A stretch of 54,336 bases of DNA, taken from positions 1-54,336 of the forward strand of contig QKDL01000040.1 of the NCBI GenBank assembly GCA_003252105.1, read 5' to 3'. The stretch comes from Arcobacter sp. (GTDB taxonomy: Bacteria > Campylobacterota > Campylobacteria > Campylobacterales > Arcobacteraceae). Below are positions 36,641 to 47,140 of the stretch, piece by piece (within the stretch, counting starts at the first letter, position 1; the number at the start of each line of letters is the position of its first letter). The position numbers and the translations under genes are program-made. The notes below the pieces were generated by a model. That model saw only the letters and a list, made by a program, of their open reading frames with translations, had not been told where the DNA came from and did no database searches.

Positions 36641-37264
36641 TTAGATAACTTTTTTCTCTTCACCTTTTATAAGTCTTACAATATTTGGTATATGTTTATA
36701 ATAGATAATAAAAGCAATAAAATACATTGGTGCATTGCTTCCAACATCTAAACCATTATTTAAAATAAGTGCAGCAATAACAGCAGTAGTTAGACCAAGA
36801 AGTGATGATAAAGATGAGATTTTAAGAACTTTCGCACAAAAAATCCAAGCAATTGCTCCTATAAATGTTGGTATAGGAATAAGTACTAAAAATACACCAA
36901 GTCCAGTTGCAACTCCTTTTCCACCCTCTAATCCTAAAAATATTGAATAACAATGTCCTAATACACTTAATATAGCAATCGCCCATAATGTTGAACTTGA
37001 GGCATCTAATGTTAATGCTATTAAAAGTACTATTGCCCCTTTTAATGCATCTAATATTACTGTTGCAACACTTAGTTTTTTAGCTAATTTTGGGTTTGTT
37101 TGTTTTACAACTCTTAAAACATTTGTTGCACCAATACTTTTACTTCCTTGCTCTTTAATATTAACATTTGCAAAAATTTTTGCTAATAATAATCCAAAAG
37201 GTATAGAACCTGCTATATAAGCAATGACGTAAAATAAGATATTGAAATTTAATAAAAAATCCAT
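36641..37264 (-). CDS. plsY: Glycerol-3-phosphate acyltransferase PlsY
   Basis: 207 residues with five to six membrane helices. Family motifs: 'AYIAGSIPFGLLLAKIF' (motif 1), 'GSKSIGATNVLR' (glycerol-phosphate and phosphate binding), 'GHCYSIFLGLEGGKGVATGLG' split across the acyl-phosphate loop. It transfers an acyl group from acyl phosphate to glycerol-3-phosphate, first step of membrane phospholipid synthesis. ATG at 37264, divergent from nadA, with folB downstream. Confidence 0.95.
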   Translation of the reverse strand: MDFLLNFNILFYVIAYIAGSIPFGLLLAKIFANVNIKEQGSKSIGATNVLRVVKQTNPKLAKKLSVATVILDALKGAIVLLIALTLDASSSTLWAIAILSVLGHCYSIFLGLEGGKGVATGLGVFLVLIPIPTFIGAIAWIFCAKVLKISSLSSLLGLTTAVIAALILNNGLDVGSNAPMYFIAFIIYYKHIPNIVRLIKGEEKKVI

Positions 37265-37335
37265 TTAAAACCTTAGATAAAAATTTTGGTAAAGATGATT
37301 ATAACTAAAATTTTGTTATATTCCCGTTTAATTAT

Positions 37336-37341
37336 TATAAT
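37336..37341 (+). promoter_or_regulatory. Putative -10 box of nadA
   Basis: TATAAT 22 bases before the nadA TTG start, leaving a leader of about 15 bases that includes the AAAGGT ribosome site. Confidence 0.5.
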
Positions 37342-37363
37342 GATAAATTTTTAAAGGTTAACT

Positions 37364-38353
37364 TTGAATTTTAAAGAAGAAATTTTAAGACTAAAAAAAG
37401 AGTTAGATGTTACTTTAGTAGCTCACTTTTATCAAAGAGATGAAGTATTTGAATTAGCTGATATCACAGGAGACTCTTTAGAATTGGCAAAAAAAGCTAA
37501 ACAGACTTCTTCAAAATATATAGTTTTTTGTGGAGTTGGTTTTATGGGAGAGAGTGTAAAAGTACTTAGCCCTGAAAAAGTAGTTTTAATGCCAAAAATT
37601 GCATGTTGTGCTATGGCTAGAATGATTGATGAAGGTTATTTTGAAGAAAATTTAAAACAAATAAATAACGCAGGTATATCAAATGAAGATATTTTACCAA
37701 TCACATATATAAATTCTAGTGCTGCTGTAAAAGCAAAAGTGGGACAAATGGGTGGTATGGTTTGTACCTCTTCAAATGCATATAAAATTATCCAAAAAGG
37801 TTTAGAATCAGGCAAAAAAATATTTTTTGTTCCTGATAGATGTTTAGGACAAAACTTTGCAAAATCATTAAACCTTAAATCTGCAGTTGTAGGGGACGGA
37901 ACAAATTTAAAAGATGCTGATATCATCTGTTATAATGGATTTTGCTCTGTTCATCAACTTTTTACAACAGAAGATGTAGAGTTTTATAGAAATAAATATC
38001 CTGACATTTTGATTGCAGTTCATCCAGAGTGTGATCCAGCAATTTGTGACATGGCAGATTTTGTTGGTTCAACTTCTCAATTAATAGAATATATAAAAGA
38101 GTTACCACTTGAGCAAAAAGTAGCAGTTGGTACCGAATATAATATGGTAAATAGACTTAGAGAAAAAAATACATATATATTAAGTTCAACAAAACCTGAA
38201 TGTCCTACAATGAATGAAACAACTTTAGAAGATGTATATAAAACACTAAAATCAATAGAAGATAATACTATAAGTGAAGAAACTTTAATAAATGTAGATG
38301 AAAATGTTATAAAGTGGGCAAAGATTGCTCTAGAGAGGATGCTTGAAATATGA
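37364..38353 (+). CDS. nadA: Quinolinate synthase
   Basis: 329 residues. 'HFYQRDEVFELAD' near the start, 'YINSSAAVKAKVG' and 'GGMVCTSSNA' are family signatures. Candidate ligands of the single 4Fe-4S cluster are the cysteines in 'KIACCAM' (81/82), 'NGFCSVHQ' (194) and 'PECPTMNE' (near 282). It condenses iminoaspartate with dihydroxyacetone phosphate to quinolinate, in NAD synthesis. TTG start with an AAAGG ribosome site. It overlaps nadC by 4 bp. No nadB is present in the window. Confidence 0.95.
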   Translation: MNFKEEILRLKKELDVTLVAHFYQRDEVFELADITGDSLELAKKAKQTSSKYIVFCGVGFMGESVKVLSPEKVVLMPKIACCAMARMIDEGYFEENLKQINNAGISNEDILPITYINSSAAVKAKVGQMGGMVCTSSNAYKIIQKGLESGKKIFFVPDRCLGQNFAKSLNLKSAVVGDGTNLKDADIICYNGFCSVHQLFTTEDVEFYRNKYPDILIAVHPECDPAICDMADFVGSTSQLIEYIKELPLEQKVAVGTEYNMVNRLREKNTYILSSTKPECPTMNETTLEDVYKTLKSIEDNTISEETLINVDENVIKWAKIALERMLEI

Positions 38354-39171
38354 TAAATATTAAGAAATTTGTAAAAAATGCTATTATTGAAGATAATGGT
38401 AGAGGTGATTTATTCTTTGACATTGCACCAAAAGGAAAATTTACTGCAAAAGTAATCTCAAAAGATGATGGTATTCTTGCTGGAGAAATCTATGCAAAAG
38501 CTTTAGCAAAAACAGAAAAGTTTGAATGTAAGTTTTTAAAACATGATGGAGAAGTTTTAAAAAAAGGTGATGTTATTGCAAAACTAGAGGGTAAAGCTTC
38601 TATTCTTTTATCAAGTGAAAGAACTTTTTTAAATATGTTACAACATGCAAGTGGTATAGCAACTATGGCTAATAGATTTGCATCTCAGATTGAAGATTTA
38701 AATGTGGCTTTATTAGATACTAGAAAAACTAGACCACAACTTAGAGATTTTGAAAAATATGCAAGTAGAATTGGTGGAGCAATAAATCATAGATTAGGTT
38801 TAGATGATTGTCTTATGCTTAAAGATACTCACTTAAGAACAATAAATGACTTAAAATCATTTATAAAAAATGCAAGAAAAAGAATCTCTTGGGTTACAAA
38901 AATAGAGATAGAGTGTGAAACTTTTGAACAAGTAAGAGAAGCTATGGAAGCTGGTGCTGATATTATAATGTGTGATAATATGACAACTGAGCAGATAAAA
39001 GATGTAGTTTCTTTTAGAGATAAAGAACATCCTCATGTATTATTAGAAGCTAGTGGAAATATCTCTTTATCAACTGTTAGAGAATATGCATTAACAGGAG
39101 TGGATGCTTTAAGTAGTGGAAGTATAATCCATCAAGCTACATGGTTAGATTTCTCTATGAAATTTGATTAA
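38350..39171 (+). CDS. nadC: Nicotinate-nucleotide pyrophosphorylase (carboxylating)
   Basis: 273 residues. 'LLDTRKTRPQLRDFEKYA' and 'GGAINHRLGLDDCLMLKD' are the quinolinate/PRPP-binding motifs, and 'IEIECETFEQVREA' plus 'LLEASGNIS' the barrel acids. It turns quinolinate and PRPP into nicotinate mononucleotide, directly using the NadA product. ATGA overlap with nadA indicates coupling. Confidence 0.96.
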   Translation: MINIKKFVKNAIIEDNGRGDLFFDIAPKGKFTAKVISKDDGILAGEIYAKALAKTEKFECKFLKHDGEVLKKGDVIAKLEGKASILLSSERTFLNMLQHASGIATMANRFASQIEDLNVALLDTRKTRPQLRDFEKYASRIGGAINHRLGLDDCLMLKDTHLRTINDLKSFIKNARKRISWVTKIEIECETFEQVREAMEAGADIIMCDNMTTEQIKDVVSFRDKEHPHVLLEASGNISLSTVREYALTGVDALSSGSIIHQATWLDFSMKFD

Positions 39172-39216
39172 AAAAGTATTTACTATTTGTTAATGAAACT
39201 AAGGCATAATTGAAAG

Positions 39217-40206
39217 ATGAAAAAAGATTTTATAGTGGACAATAAGCTGGATTTATCTTCATATAAAGATGCATTGGATCTAATTGAAAAAAGTAGATAT
39301 ATTTTAATAATCACTCACGTTAATCCAGATGCAGATACAATATCTTCTGCATTAGCAATTTCAAATTTTTTAGCAGAAAATAAAATAAAACATAAAGTTT
39401 TTAATATTAGTGATAATTTACCACAAAATCTGGACTTTATTGAAAGATACGAAAAAATCACAAATGTCTTGCCAAAGTTTTTTGATTTAGTTATAAGTGT
39501 TGATTGTGGGAGTAAAAATAGATTTGGATTTGAAGTTGATGAAAATATACCTTTGATTAATTTCGATCATCACAAATCTAATGATAATTTTGGAACTGTA
39601 AATATTGTAAATTATCAAAAAAGTTCTACAGCAGAAGTTGTATATGACTTTTTTAAATACAATGGTTTATATATTACAAAAAATACTGCTACATCACTTT
39701 ATGTTGGGATATATGATGATTCTTTGGCATTTACGATTAATAGATGTGATGAAGAAACATTTGAAAAAGTTAATTTTTTAGTTAAATGTGGTGCAAATCC
39801 TTCTTGGATTGCGAATAGATTAGTAAGACGTGATTCTTTAGCAAAATATAGAGCAATACCAAGAGTACTAGATAGTTTAGAACTTTATCAAGAAGGAACA
39901 GTTGCTTCAATAGTTGCAAGACCTGAATGGTTAAAAGATAGCGGAGCACATCCAAGAGACACAGAAGTAGTTTTAGATATGGTTCTAAGTATATCTATAG
40001 TAAAGATTGCATTTTTTTTAAGAATTACAGATGACAAAGTTAGAGTTTCAATTAGATCAAAAGGGACTATCGATGTTTCTGCAGTAGCAAAAAAATTTGA
40101 TGGTGGTGGGCATGTTAATGCTGCTGGATGCTCAATTGGAACATTAGATATTGATGAGGCAAAACAAATAGTATTAAAGGAGATTCTTGAGACGACAAAA
40201 GAATAA
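39217..40206 (+). CDS. DHH family phosphoesterase (NrnA-like)
   Basis: 329 residues. DHH domain with 'THVNPDADTISSALAIS' (metal ligands His and two Asp), 'VSVDCGSKNRFG' and 'INFDHHKSNDNFG'; DHHA1 domain with 'GGGHVNAAGCSIG' near the C-terminus. This layout is that of NrnA/RecJ-like enzymes, which degrade short RNA oligomers and 3'-phosphoadenosine phosphate. Which activity dominates cannot be seen. A CATAAT box ends six bases before the ATG, so the RNA may have little or no leader. Overlaps the M23 peptidase gene by 20 bp. Confidence 0.87.
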   Translation: MKKDFIVDNKLDLSSYKDALDLIEKSRYILIITHVNPDADTISSALAISNFLAENKIKHKVFNISDNLPQNLDFIERYEKITNVLPKFFDLVISVDCGSKNRFGFEVDENIPLINFDHHKSNDNFGTVNIVNYQKSSTAEVVYDFFKYNGLYITKNTATSLYVGIYDDSLAFTINRCDEETFEKVNFLVKCGANPSWIANRLVRRDSLAKYRAIPRVLDSLELYQEGTVASIVARPEWLKDSGAHPRDTEVVLDMVLSISIVKIAFFLRITDDKVRVSIRSKGTIDVSAVAKKFDGGGHVNAAGCSIGTLDIDEAKQIVLKEILETTKE

Positions 40207-41554
40207 TTTAACAAATATATTAGTAGTTACAATTTTAATTTTAGTAATAGCAGCAGGTGTGTTTATATATTTTTCACCTAAATTTGAAAAAAATAATCCA
40301 ACTGTAGAATTAGAAACAAATGGTTATTGGAATTTAAAAGATAAATTAAAAATAAAACTAAATGATGAAAGTGGTATAAAATCTTACAAAATATATTATT
40401 CTGATGGAGTACAAAATATTTTAGTTAAAAATGAAACAGTAAATTCAAAACTTCAAGATTTAACATTACAGCTTGACGGTATAAATTTACAAAAAGGTGT
40501 TGAGCAGTTACAACTAATAATCGAAGTAGTAGATAATAGTAATTGGAATTTTTTTAAAGGTAATAAAACAGTAAAAAATTTTAATCTTGTTATTGATAGA
40601 ACTAGACCCGTAGCAAATGTAATAAGAAATTCATATAATATAAAAAAAGGTGGGAGTGCTGCTGTTGTAGTTGAAGTGAAAGATCAAAATTTGGATGATT
40701 TTTATATCTCTTTTAATGATAAATATAGATTTGAATTAATTCCATACTTAAAAGAGAGTTATTATGTAGCTATTATTGCGTGGCCTGTAGATATTGAAGA
40801 GTTTGATAGGGTAAATTTAATTGCAGTTGATAAAGCAAAAAATAAAACTATTACAAAAGTTCCTTTATATATTAAAGATTTAGCAATTAAAAAAGATAAT
40901 ATAAAAATCTCTGAAAATTTTATTGATAAAGTTTCGATTCCAGTACTTCAACAAAGTAATATGGAAATTCCAAATAATAATACTGAAATCTTTATAAAAC
41001 AAAATAGAGAATTAAGAAATAATAATGTCAATAAAATAAGAGAAGTTTCTTTACAAAATATGTCTAAGCAAATGGTAAATAATTTAAACATAAAACCTTT
41101 TAGTAGATTAAAAAATTCAAAAACATTTGCAGGTTTTGCGGAAAGAAGAAACTATTATTATGATAATCAAAAAGTTGATGAAGCTTGGCATTTAGGTATG
41201 GATTGGGCTAGTATAAAACATGCACCAATTACAATATCAAATAGTGGAAATGTAATATTCAGTGATTATTTAGGTATTTATGGAAATACACTAATTGTAG
41301 ATCATGGGTTTGGTTTACAATCACTTTATGCACATACAAGTAGATTCTTAGTACATGAAGGTGAGCATATAAATAAAGGTCAAAAAATAGCTCATACAGG
41401 AAGTACTGGAGCAGTTTTTGGAGATCATTTACATTTTGGAGTTTTAGTTCAAGGAGTGGAAGTAAATCCTATTGAATGGATGGATAAAAATTGGATTAAA
41501 ACAAGGATAACTGATATTTTAAGTGATGCTAAAAAGGTAATAAATACTAAATGA
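40187..41554 (+). CDS. M23 family metallopeptidase, membrane-anchored
   Basis: 455 residues. One N-terminal membrane anchor (about 9-29), a long periplasmic region with beta-rich segments, then a LytM/M23 domain in the last 140 residues. Zinc ligands: His and Asp in 'WHLGMDWAS' and His in '[10 protein letters not shown]', plus 'SLYAHTS'. All are present, so an active peptidoglycan endopeptidase is predicted, probably acting in cell-shape control or division in this phylum. TTG start with an AAGGAG ribosome site inside the previous gene; the ATGA-type overlap with lpxC is 4 bp. Confidence 0.88.
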   Translation: MRRQKNNLTNILVVTILILVIAAGVFIYFSPKFEKNNPTVELETNGYWNLKDKLKIKLNDESGIKSYKIYYSDGVQNILVKNETVNSKLQDLTLQLDGINLQKGVEQLQLIIEVVDNSNWNFFKGNKTVKNFNLVIDRTRPVANVIRNSYNIKKGGSAAVVVEVKDQNLDDFYISFNDKYRFELIPYLKESYYVAIIAWPVDIEEFDRVNLIAVDKAKNKTITKVPLYIKDLAIKKDNIKISENFIDKVSIPVLQQSNMEIPNNNTEIFIKQNRELRNNNVNKIREVSLQNMSKQMVNNLNIKPFSRLKNSKTFAGFAERRNYYYDNQKVDEAWHLGMDWASIKHAPITISNSGNVIFSDYLGIYGNTLIVDHGFGLQSLYAHTSRFLVHEGEHINKGQKIAHTGSTGAVFGDHLHFGVLVQGVEVNPIEWMDKNWIKTRITDILSDAKKVINTK

Positions 41555-42456
41555 GACAAAGAACAATAGCAAAAAGTGTAGAGATTGTAGGAATAGGGCT
41601 TCATAAAGGAGTGCCAGTAAAAATGAGATTAGAACCATTGGATTCTAATATGGGTATAATCTTTTATAGAAGTGATGTTGGGGTTACTATTCCTCTTAAA
41701 ATAGAAAATGTAGTTGATACAAAAATGGCAACAGTTATTGGTAAAGATAATGTTGTTATTTCAACAATTGAACACTTATTGTCTGCTGTTTATGCTTATG
41801 GGATTGATAACTTACGAGTTGTAATTGACAATGATGAGGTTCCTGTACTTGATGGAAGTTCATCAGGATATTGTATGTTAATTGATGAAGCAGGAATAAA
41901 AGAACTAGATGCTTCAAAAAAAGCGATTAAGATAAAAAAGGAGGTTGAAGTAACAACTCCTGAAGGGAAAAAGGTTGCTTTAAAACCATCAAATCACATA
42001 ATATATGATTTTTCAATTGATTTTGAACATCCTGTAATAGGGAAACAAGATTTCCATTTTGATTATTCGATTGCTGAATATAAAGAAAATATAAGTCGTG
42101 CAAGAACTTTTGGTTTTTTACATGAAGTACAATACTTAAGAAGTATTGGTTTAGCTTTAGGTGGTAGTATGGAAAATGCTATTGTATTAGATCAAACAAA
42201 AGTTTTAAATCCAGAAGGTTTAAGATACGATGATGAGTTTGTAAGACATAAAATCTTAGATGCGATTGGTGATATGGCACTGTTAGGGTATACCTTAGTT
42301 GGAGAATATGATGCACATGCAGGAAGCCATCATCTAAATCATCTACTTACAAAAAAACTTTATGAAGATGAAGCAAATTATGAAATAATAGATTTAGAAG
42401 AAGCTTCAAAAGAAGCAGAAGTTTTTGAAATGGCATACTCAAAAGTTGAAGTTTAA
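41551..42456 (+). CDS. lpxC: UDP-3-O-acyl-N-acetylglucosamine deacetylase
   Basis: 301 residues. Zinc and catalytic motifs: '[17 protein letters not shown]' (His), '[14 protein letters not shown]' (His and Asp) and '[13 protein letters not shown]' (general acid His). First committed step of lipid A synthesis in the cytoplasm. It follows the M23 gene with a 4-bp overlap, so two envelope functions are coupled. Confidence 0.97.
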   Translation: MRQRTIAKSVEIVGIGLHKGVPVKMRLEPLDSNMGIIFYRSDVGVTIPLKIENVVDTKMATVIGKDNVVISTIEHLLSAVYAYGIDNLRVVIDNDEVPVLDGSSSGYCMLIDEAGIKELDASKKAIKIKKEVEVTTPEGKKVALKPSNHIIYDFSIDFEHPVIGKQDFHFDYSIAEYKENISRARTFGFLHEVQYLRSIGLALGGSMENAIVLDQTKVLNPEGLRYDDEFVRHKILDAIGDMALLGYTLVGEYDAHAGSHHLNHLLTKKLYEDEANYEIIDLEEASKEAEVFEMAYSKVEV

Positions 42457-42465
42457 AGGGTGTAA

Positions 42466-42918
42466 TTGACAGAAATCTTAGTAATTACTATATCTAATCC
42501 ACTTCTTATTGGAATATATGAAAATAAAAAGTTAATCAAAACTTATCAAAATGATGGGATGACATCTGATATTTTGCCGATGTTATTTGATGAAATTCTA
42601 AAAAGTTATTCTATAGATAATATTTATTATGTAAATACACCTGGTTCTTATATGGCAATAAAAGTTGCATATGTATTTTTAAAAACAATTAGTATCATTA
42701 AAAATATCCCATTAAAAGCTTGTAGTGGTTTTCAATTTAATGAAAATTCTCCAATTAAAGCATTGGGTAAAAAATATTTTATAAATGAAAATGGAGTTGT
42801 TAAAGTAGATTTTTTAGAAAATAACTGTAAAATACACGACTTTAAATTACCGAATGTTCTAAATGATTTAAAATATACATTAGAAACATTACCAATATAT
42901 AATTTACCTGCTGTATAA
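42466..42918 (+). CDS. TsaB-like (t6A synthesis) protein, short form
   Basis: 150 residues. '[20 protein letters not shown]' (about 53-72) corresponds to the TsaB 'GPGSFTGxRxGxxxAKGL' segment in a degenerate form, and the N-terminal '[18 protein letters not shown]' to the first strand of the ASKHA fold. The chain is clearly shorter than TsaB (about 220-230), lacking the C-terminal part. It sits between lpxC and thrB, where other Campylobacterota carry a small conserved protein. It may be the true partner of TsaD/TsaE in this phylum. TTG start. Confidence 0.6.
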   Translation: MTEILVITISNPLLIGIYENKKLIKTYQNDGMTSDILPMLFDEILKSYSIDNIYYVNTPGSYMAIKVAYVFLKTISIIKNIPLKACSGFQFNENSPIKALGKKYFINENGVVKVDFLENNCKIHDFKLPNVLNDLKYTLETLPIYNLPAV

Positions 42919-42928
42919 AAGGAAAGTA

Positions 42929-43810
42929 GTGAGAATAAGTGTTCCAGCAACTAGTGCTAATTTAGGACCAGGCTTTGATAGTTTAGGTTTAGCAATTGCA
43001 CTTAAAAATCAAGTAATAATTAAACCATCAAAATTTCATAGTGTATCATTAAAAGGTGAGGGTGCAAATAACCCAATATTAAAAGATAATAATATGTTTA
43101 TCTCAATCTTTAATGATTTCTATTTTAATTTATCTCATAAAAAAAGACATTTTAGGTTTGAATTTACAAATGAAATACCACTTTCTAGAGGTCTTGGAAG
43201 TTCATCTGCTGTAATTGTTAGTGCAATAGCAAGTGCTTATGCAATAGAAGGTATAAAATTACCAAAAAATAAACTTTTAAATTTAGCATTAGCATATGAA
43301 AATCATCCTGATAATATTACTCCTGCTGTGATGGGAGGTTTTACTGTGGCGACTGTAAAAGATAATGAAGTAAATTTTTTGAAAAAAAATATGCCAAATA
43401 CTTTAAAAGCAATAGTAGTAATACCAAATAGACCAATATCAACTCAACTTGCAAGAAAGGCTCTTCCTTATAAATATTCAAAAGATGATACGGTTTTTAA
43501 TATATCTCATTCATCTTTACTAACCGCTGCATTTATGAGTGAAAGTTGGGATATGCTAAAAATAGCATCTATGGATAAAATACATCAAGAGTATAGAATG
43601 AAACAGATGCCTGAACTTTTTGATGTACAAAAAACTTCATTACAAAATGGCTCTTTAATGAGTACTTTATCTGGTTCTGGCTCTACACTATTTTCAATTT
43701 GTTATAAAGAAGATTGTCAGAGAATAGAAAATGCATTAAGGAAAAAGTTTCCTCATTTTAAAGTTGTATCATCACACTTTGATAATGAAGGTATTAGAGT
43801 AGAGGATTAA
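42929..43810 (+). CDS. thrB: Homoserine kinase
   Basis: 293 residues. GHMP kinase with '[18 protein letters not shown]' at the N-terminus, ATP loop '[16 protein letters not shown]' (about 89-104) and C-terminal '[13 protein letters not shown]'. It phosphorylates homoserine in threonine synthesis. GTG start with GGAAAG ahead of it. Lies 10 bp after the TsaB-like gene. Confidence 0.95.
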   Translation: MRISVPATSANLGPGFDSLGLAIALKNQVIIKPSKFHSVSLKGEGANNPILKDNNMFISIFNDFYFNLSHKKRHFRFEFTNEIPLSRGLGSSSAVIVSAIASAYAIEGIKLPKNKLLNLALAYENHPDNITPAVMGGFTVATVKDNEVNFLKKNMPNTLKAIVVIPNRPISTQLARKALPYKYSKDDTVFNISHSSLLTAAFMSESWDMLKIASMDKIHQEYRMKQMPELFDVQKTSLQNGSLMSTLSGSGSTLFSICYKEDCQRIENALRKKFPHFKVVSSHFDNEGIRVED

Positions 43811-43836
43811 TTCTACTAAATTAAGATATATTTAGG

Positions 43837-43842
43837 TATAAT
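43837..43842 (+). promoter_or_regulatory. Putative -10 box ahead of ylxR-infB
   Basis: TATAAT in the 33-bp gap after thrB, one base before the TTG at 43844. Initiation about seven bases later would start the RNA between the TTG codons at 43844 and 43853. Confidence 0.45.
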
Positions 43843-43843
43843 A

Positions 43844-44122
43844 TTGACTATTTTGAAAAAACCTATACGTACTTGTATTTGTTGTAAAGTTAAATTGGAA
43901 CAAATTCAAATGTTACGTTTAATGTGTAAAGATAAAAAACTTATATCATTTGATGGTAATGGTAGAAGTTTTTATATCTGTAATGATTGTATAAACATAG
44001 TTCTAAATATGCAAAACAATCAAAAAGATTACAAAAAGATTGAAAAGTCATTTTATAAAGAGTGTAAAAACAAAGACGACTACATAGGACAACTTAAGGA
44101 GATATTAACGCATGTCAGATAA
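43844..44122 (+). CDS. YlxR (DUF448) family RNA-binding protein
   Basis: 92 residues. 'PIRTCICCKVK' and 'GRSFYICNDC' match the family C-x-x-C and G-R-x-x-Y-x-C patterns. YlxR proteins are small, basic, and almost always next to infB; roles in RNase P and transcription control have been reported for relatives. TTG start at 43844; the in-frame TTG at 43853 gives a protein three residues shorter and is compatible with the promoter position. Overlaps infB by 11 bp. Confidence 0.88.
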   Translation: MTILKKPIRTCICCKVKLEQIQMLRLMCKDKKLISFDGNGRSFYICNDCINIVLNMQNNQKDYKKIEKSFYKECKNKDDYIGQLKEILTHVR

Positions 44123-46772
44123 CGTAAGAGTGTACGAAATTGCAGAAGAAGCAGGAGCAAATAGCAATGAGGTTATTGCAAAAGCTAAAGATTTGGGAAT
44201 TGATTTAAAATCACCGCAAAGTGCAGTTTCATTTGAGGATGCAGAAGAGATAGCAAACTATATTATGACTGGAAAAAGTTCGAGATTAGTAAAAAAGCCA
44301 GCGCAAAAAGCTAAAAAATCTGTACAAAAAAAAGAAGTAAAAGAAGAAATAGAAACTGTTGAAGATTCAAAAGTAGAAGAGATAAAAAGTGTAGAAAGAA
44401 CTGATCTATCTATTGAAAAAACTGAATCTGATGAGAAAAAAGAAGATGAAAATAGAACTAAACCTTTAAAAAGTGTATCTCCATCAAAAGTAGTGCCTAA
44501 AAGAAGAGGTTTAAAAATTATTAAAAAGAAAAAACCAAAAGTTGAGAATGTAGAAACTGCCATTGAAAATACACCTATAGCTGGAAATGAAGTACAATCT
44601 AAAAAAGCTATGAAATCACTTAGTGAAATTTTAGGAAGTAATGATATCTCTGATGAAAAAGAAGAAAAATTACTAGATGATAAAAATCTTTCTCAAAAGA
44701 AAAAAGAGAAAAAGAAAGCTATCGCAAAAGCTCATGAACATGGAAAAGTTATTGAAATCGATAGAAATGCAGATGAATTCTCAAATAGTAGTGATGAATC
44801 ATTGTTAGGAGAAGAAGTTGTACTTTTAGATATGGGACTAACTGATACTTCTAAAATTTTTGATGAGCCTAAACCACAAAATACAGATAATAAAAAACAA
44901 TCAAGAAGTTCTAAACCTGCTGCTTTTGGAAATAGACCACAAGGATTACAAAGAGGGAAAAGAAAGAAAAGAATAAAACAAGTAAGAGAAGAGACTCAAA
45001 TTACTGAGGTTACTATACCTGAAGATATCAGAGTTTACGAATTTGCAGAAGCTTGTGGTAAGTCACCAGCAGAAGTGATTACTGTACTTTTTGGACTTGG
45101 TATGATGGTTACCAAAAATGACTTTTTAAAACAAGATGAGTTAGAGATTCTTGGAGAAGAGTTTGGTATTGAAGTTACAGTTAAAGATGCTTTAGAAGAT
45201 GTAAACTATGTAGAAGAGTATCAAGAAGAAGAGATTGACCATACAAATTTTGTAAAAAGACCTCCTGTTGTTACAATTATGGGACACGTTGATCATGGTA
45301 AAACATCATTATTAGATAAAATTAGAAGCTCAAAAATTGCAGCAGGTGAAGCTGGTGGAATTACACAACATATTTCATCTTATACAATAGAAAAAAATGG
45401 TGAAAAGATTACATTTGTTGATACTCCAGGTCACGAAGCATTCTCTTCAATGAGAGCAAGAGGTGCAAGTGTTACAGATATTATTATTATTGTTGTAGCA
45501 GCAGATGATGGAGTTAAACCTCAAACAGAAGAGGTTATTTCACATGCAAAAGCATCTGGATGTCCAATTATAGTTGCAATAAATAAAATAGATAAAGAAA
45601 CTGCAAATATTGATATGGTAAAAGCACAAATGGCTGAAAGAGAAATGACTCCAGTTGACTGGGGTGGAGATGTTGAATTTATTGGTGTTTCTGCTTTAAC
45701 TGGTGAAGGTATTGATGATTTACTAGAAAATATTCTTTTACAAGCAGAAATTTTAGAGTTAGAAGCGGATCCAACTGCAAAAGCAAAAGCAACTGTTGTA
45801 GAGTCTTCTTTGGAAAAAGGTAGAGGTCCTGTTGCAACTGTTATTGTTCAAAATGGTGAATTAAAAGTAGGAGATAATATTGTTTGTGATACTACATATG
45901 GTAGAGTAAAAGCAATTACAGATGATATGGGTAAACCAGTAAAAAAACTTGGACTTTCTGAAACAGGTTCTATTTTAGGTTTAAATGAAGTTCCAGCTGC
46001 TGGTGCTATTATGGTTGCACAAAACTCAGATAAAGAAGCAAGAGAGATTGCAACAACTAGAGCAGAGCATGCAAGAGCAAAAGAGTTAAGTAAATCTACA
46101 AAAGTTTCATTAGAAGAGATGAGTGGACTTATTGCAGAAGGTAAAATTAAACAACTTCCAGTGATTATTAAAACTGATGTTGGTGGTTCACTTGAAGCAA
46201 TTAAAGGTAGCTTAGAAAAAATTCAAAATGAAGAAGTTAAAGTAAAAGTTATCCATGCAGCTGTTGGTGGGATTACTGAATCTGACCTTGTACTTGCAAG
46301 TGCATCAGAAGGTTGTATTATCTTAGGGTTTAATGTAAGACCTACAGGTGCTGTTAAAAATAAAGCAAAAGCAGATGGTGTTGCTATTAATACTTATAGT
46401 ATTATTTATGACTTAATTGATGATGTTAAAGATGCACTTTCTGGTATGATGAGTGCAGTAATTAGAGAAGAGAATACTGGACAAGCTGAAGTTAGAGATA
46501 CATTTGTTGTACCAAAAATTGGAACGGTTGCTGGATGTTTAGTAACTGATGGTAAAGTTATCAGAGGTGGTCATGCTAGAATTATTAGAGATGGTGTTGT
46601 TACTTATACAGGAAAAATCTCTAGTTTAAAAAGATTTAAAGATGATGTTAAAGAAGTTGCAAATGGTTATGAATGTGGTATTATGTTTGAAAAATTCAAT
46701 GATATTAAAGTTGGAGATTTTATAGAAACATTTATACAAATTGAAGAAAAAGTTCATATTGACGATAACTAG
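44112..46772 (+). CDS. infB: Translation initiation factor IF-2
   Basis: 886 residues. N-terminal small domain, then a very charged Lys/Glu/Ser linker of roughly 250 residues, a second IF2_N domain ('IRVYEFAEACGKSPAEVI', about 305-322), and the GTPase domain with 'GHVDHGKTS' (near 392), 'DTPGHEAF' and 'NKID'. The C-terminal domains bind fMet-tRNA. The linker's AT-rich, repetitive codons are normal for this phylum. First large gene of the infB-rbfA-rimP unit. Confidence 0.98.
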   Translation: MSDNVRVYEIAEEAGANSNEVIAKAKDLGIDLKSPQSAVSFEDAEEIANYIMTGKSSRLVKKPAQKAKKSVQKKEVKEEIETVEDSKVEEIKSVERTDLSIEKTESDEKKEDENRTKPLKSVSPSKVVPKRRGLKIIKKKKPKVENVETAIENTPIAGNEVQSKKAMKSLSEILGSNDISDEKEEKLLDDKNLSQKKKEKKKAIAKAHEHGKVIEIDRNADEFSNSSDESLLGEEVVLLDMGLTDTSKIFDEPKPQNTDNKKQSRSSKPAAFGNRPQGLQRGKRKKRIKQVREETQITEVTIPEDIRVYEFAEACGKSPAEVITVLFGLGMMVTKNDFLKQDELEILGEEFGIEVTVKDALEDVNYVEEYQEEEIDHTNFVKRPPVVTIMGHVDHGKTSLLDKIRSSKIAAGEAGGITQHISSYTIEKNGEKITFVDTPGHEAFSSMRARGASVTDIIIIVVAADDGVKPQTEEVISHAKASGCPIIVAINKIDKETANIDMVKAQMAEREMTPVDWGGDVEFIGVSALTGEGIDDLLENILLQAEILELEADPTAKAKATVVESSLEKGRGPVATVIVQNGELKVGDNIVCDTTYGRVKAITDDMGKPVKKLGLSETGSILGLNEVPAAGAIMVAQNSDKEAREIATTRAEHARAKELSKSTKVSLEEMSGLIAEGKIKQLPVIIKTDVGGSLEAIKGSLEKIQNEEVKVKVIHAAVGGITESDLVLASASEGCIILGFNVRPTGAVKNKAKADGVAINTYSIIYDLIDDVKDALSGMMSAVIREENTGQAEVRDTFVVPKIGTVAGCLVTDGKVIRGGHARIIRDGVVTYTGKISSLKRFKDDVKEVANGYECGIMFEKFNDIKVGDFIETFIQIEEKVHIDDN

Positions 46773-46783
46773 GAAATAATAGA

Positions 46784-47140
46784 TTGAAAAGTATTAATCT
46801 ACAAAGAACAGAATCTTTACTTATGGAGTTGATACCAGAAGCTTTATCAACTCTAAGTGATAGCAGAATAAACTCTTTGCCAATTACAGGGGTAAATTGT
46901 AAAAATGGTAAATACGATGCTACAGTATATTTTGATGGAAGTGATTTTTCTGAAAAAGAGATACCCCAAGTTATCTCATTACTTACAAAAGCAAATGGAA
47001 GAATAAAAACATATGTTTTAAGTGCTACTGGATGGTATAAATGTCCAACATTTAAGTTTATAAATGACACTTCATTAGAGAGTTCGAAGAGTATAGAAGA
47101 TCTATTTAGACAAATAGAAAAATCAAAAAAGAGTGAATAA
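46784..47140 (+). CDS. rbfA: Ribosome-binding factor A
   Basis: 118 residues of the KH-like fold; '[19 protein letters not shown]' is the usual N-terminal helix, and '[20 protein letters not shown]' the family C-terminal motif with D-x-S/T. It helps mature the 5' end of 16S rRNA in the 30S subunit. TTG start, stop overlaps rimP by 1 bp (TAATG). Confidence 0.92.
   Translation: MKSINLQRTESLLMELIPEALSTLSDSRINSLPITGVNCKNGKYDATVYFDGSDFSEKEIPQVISLLTKANGRIKTYVLSATGWYKCPTFKFINDTSLESSKSIEDLFRQIEKSKKSE

Noticed and set aside
44258-44563. 101-codon minus-strand open frame
   Set aside because: Arises opposite the Lys/Glu-rich linker of infB; Phe/Ser-rich low-complexity translation.
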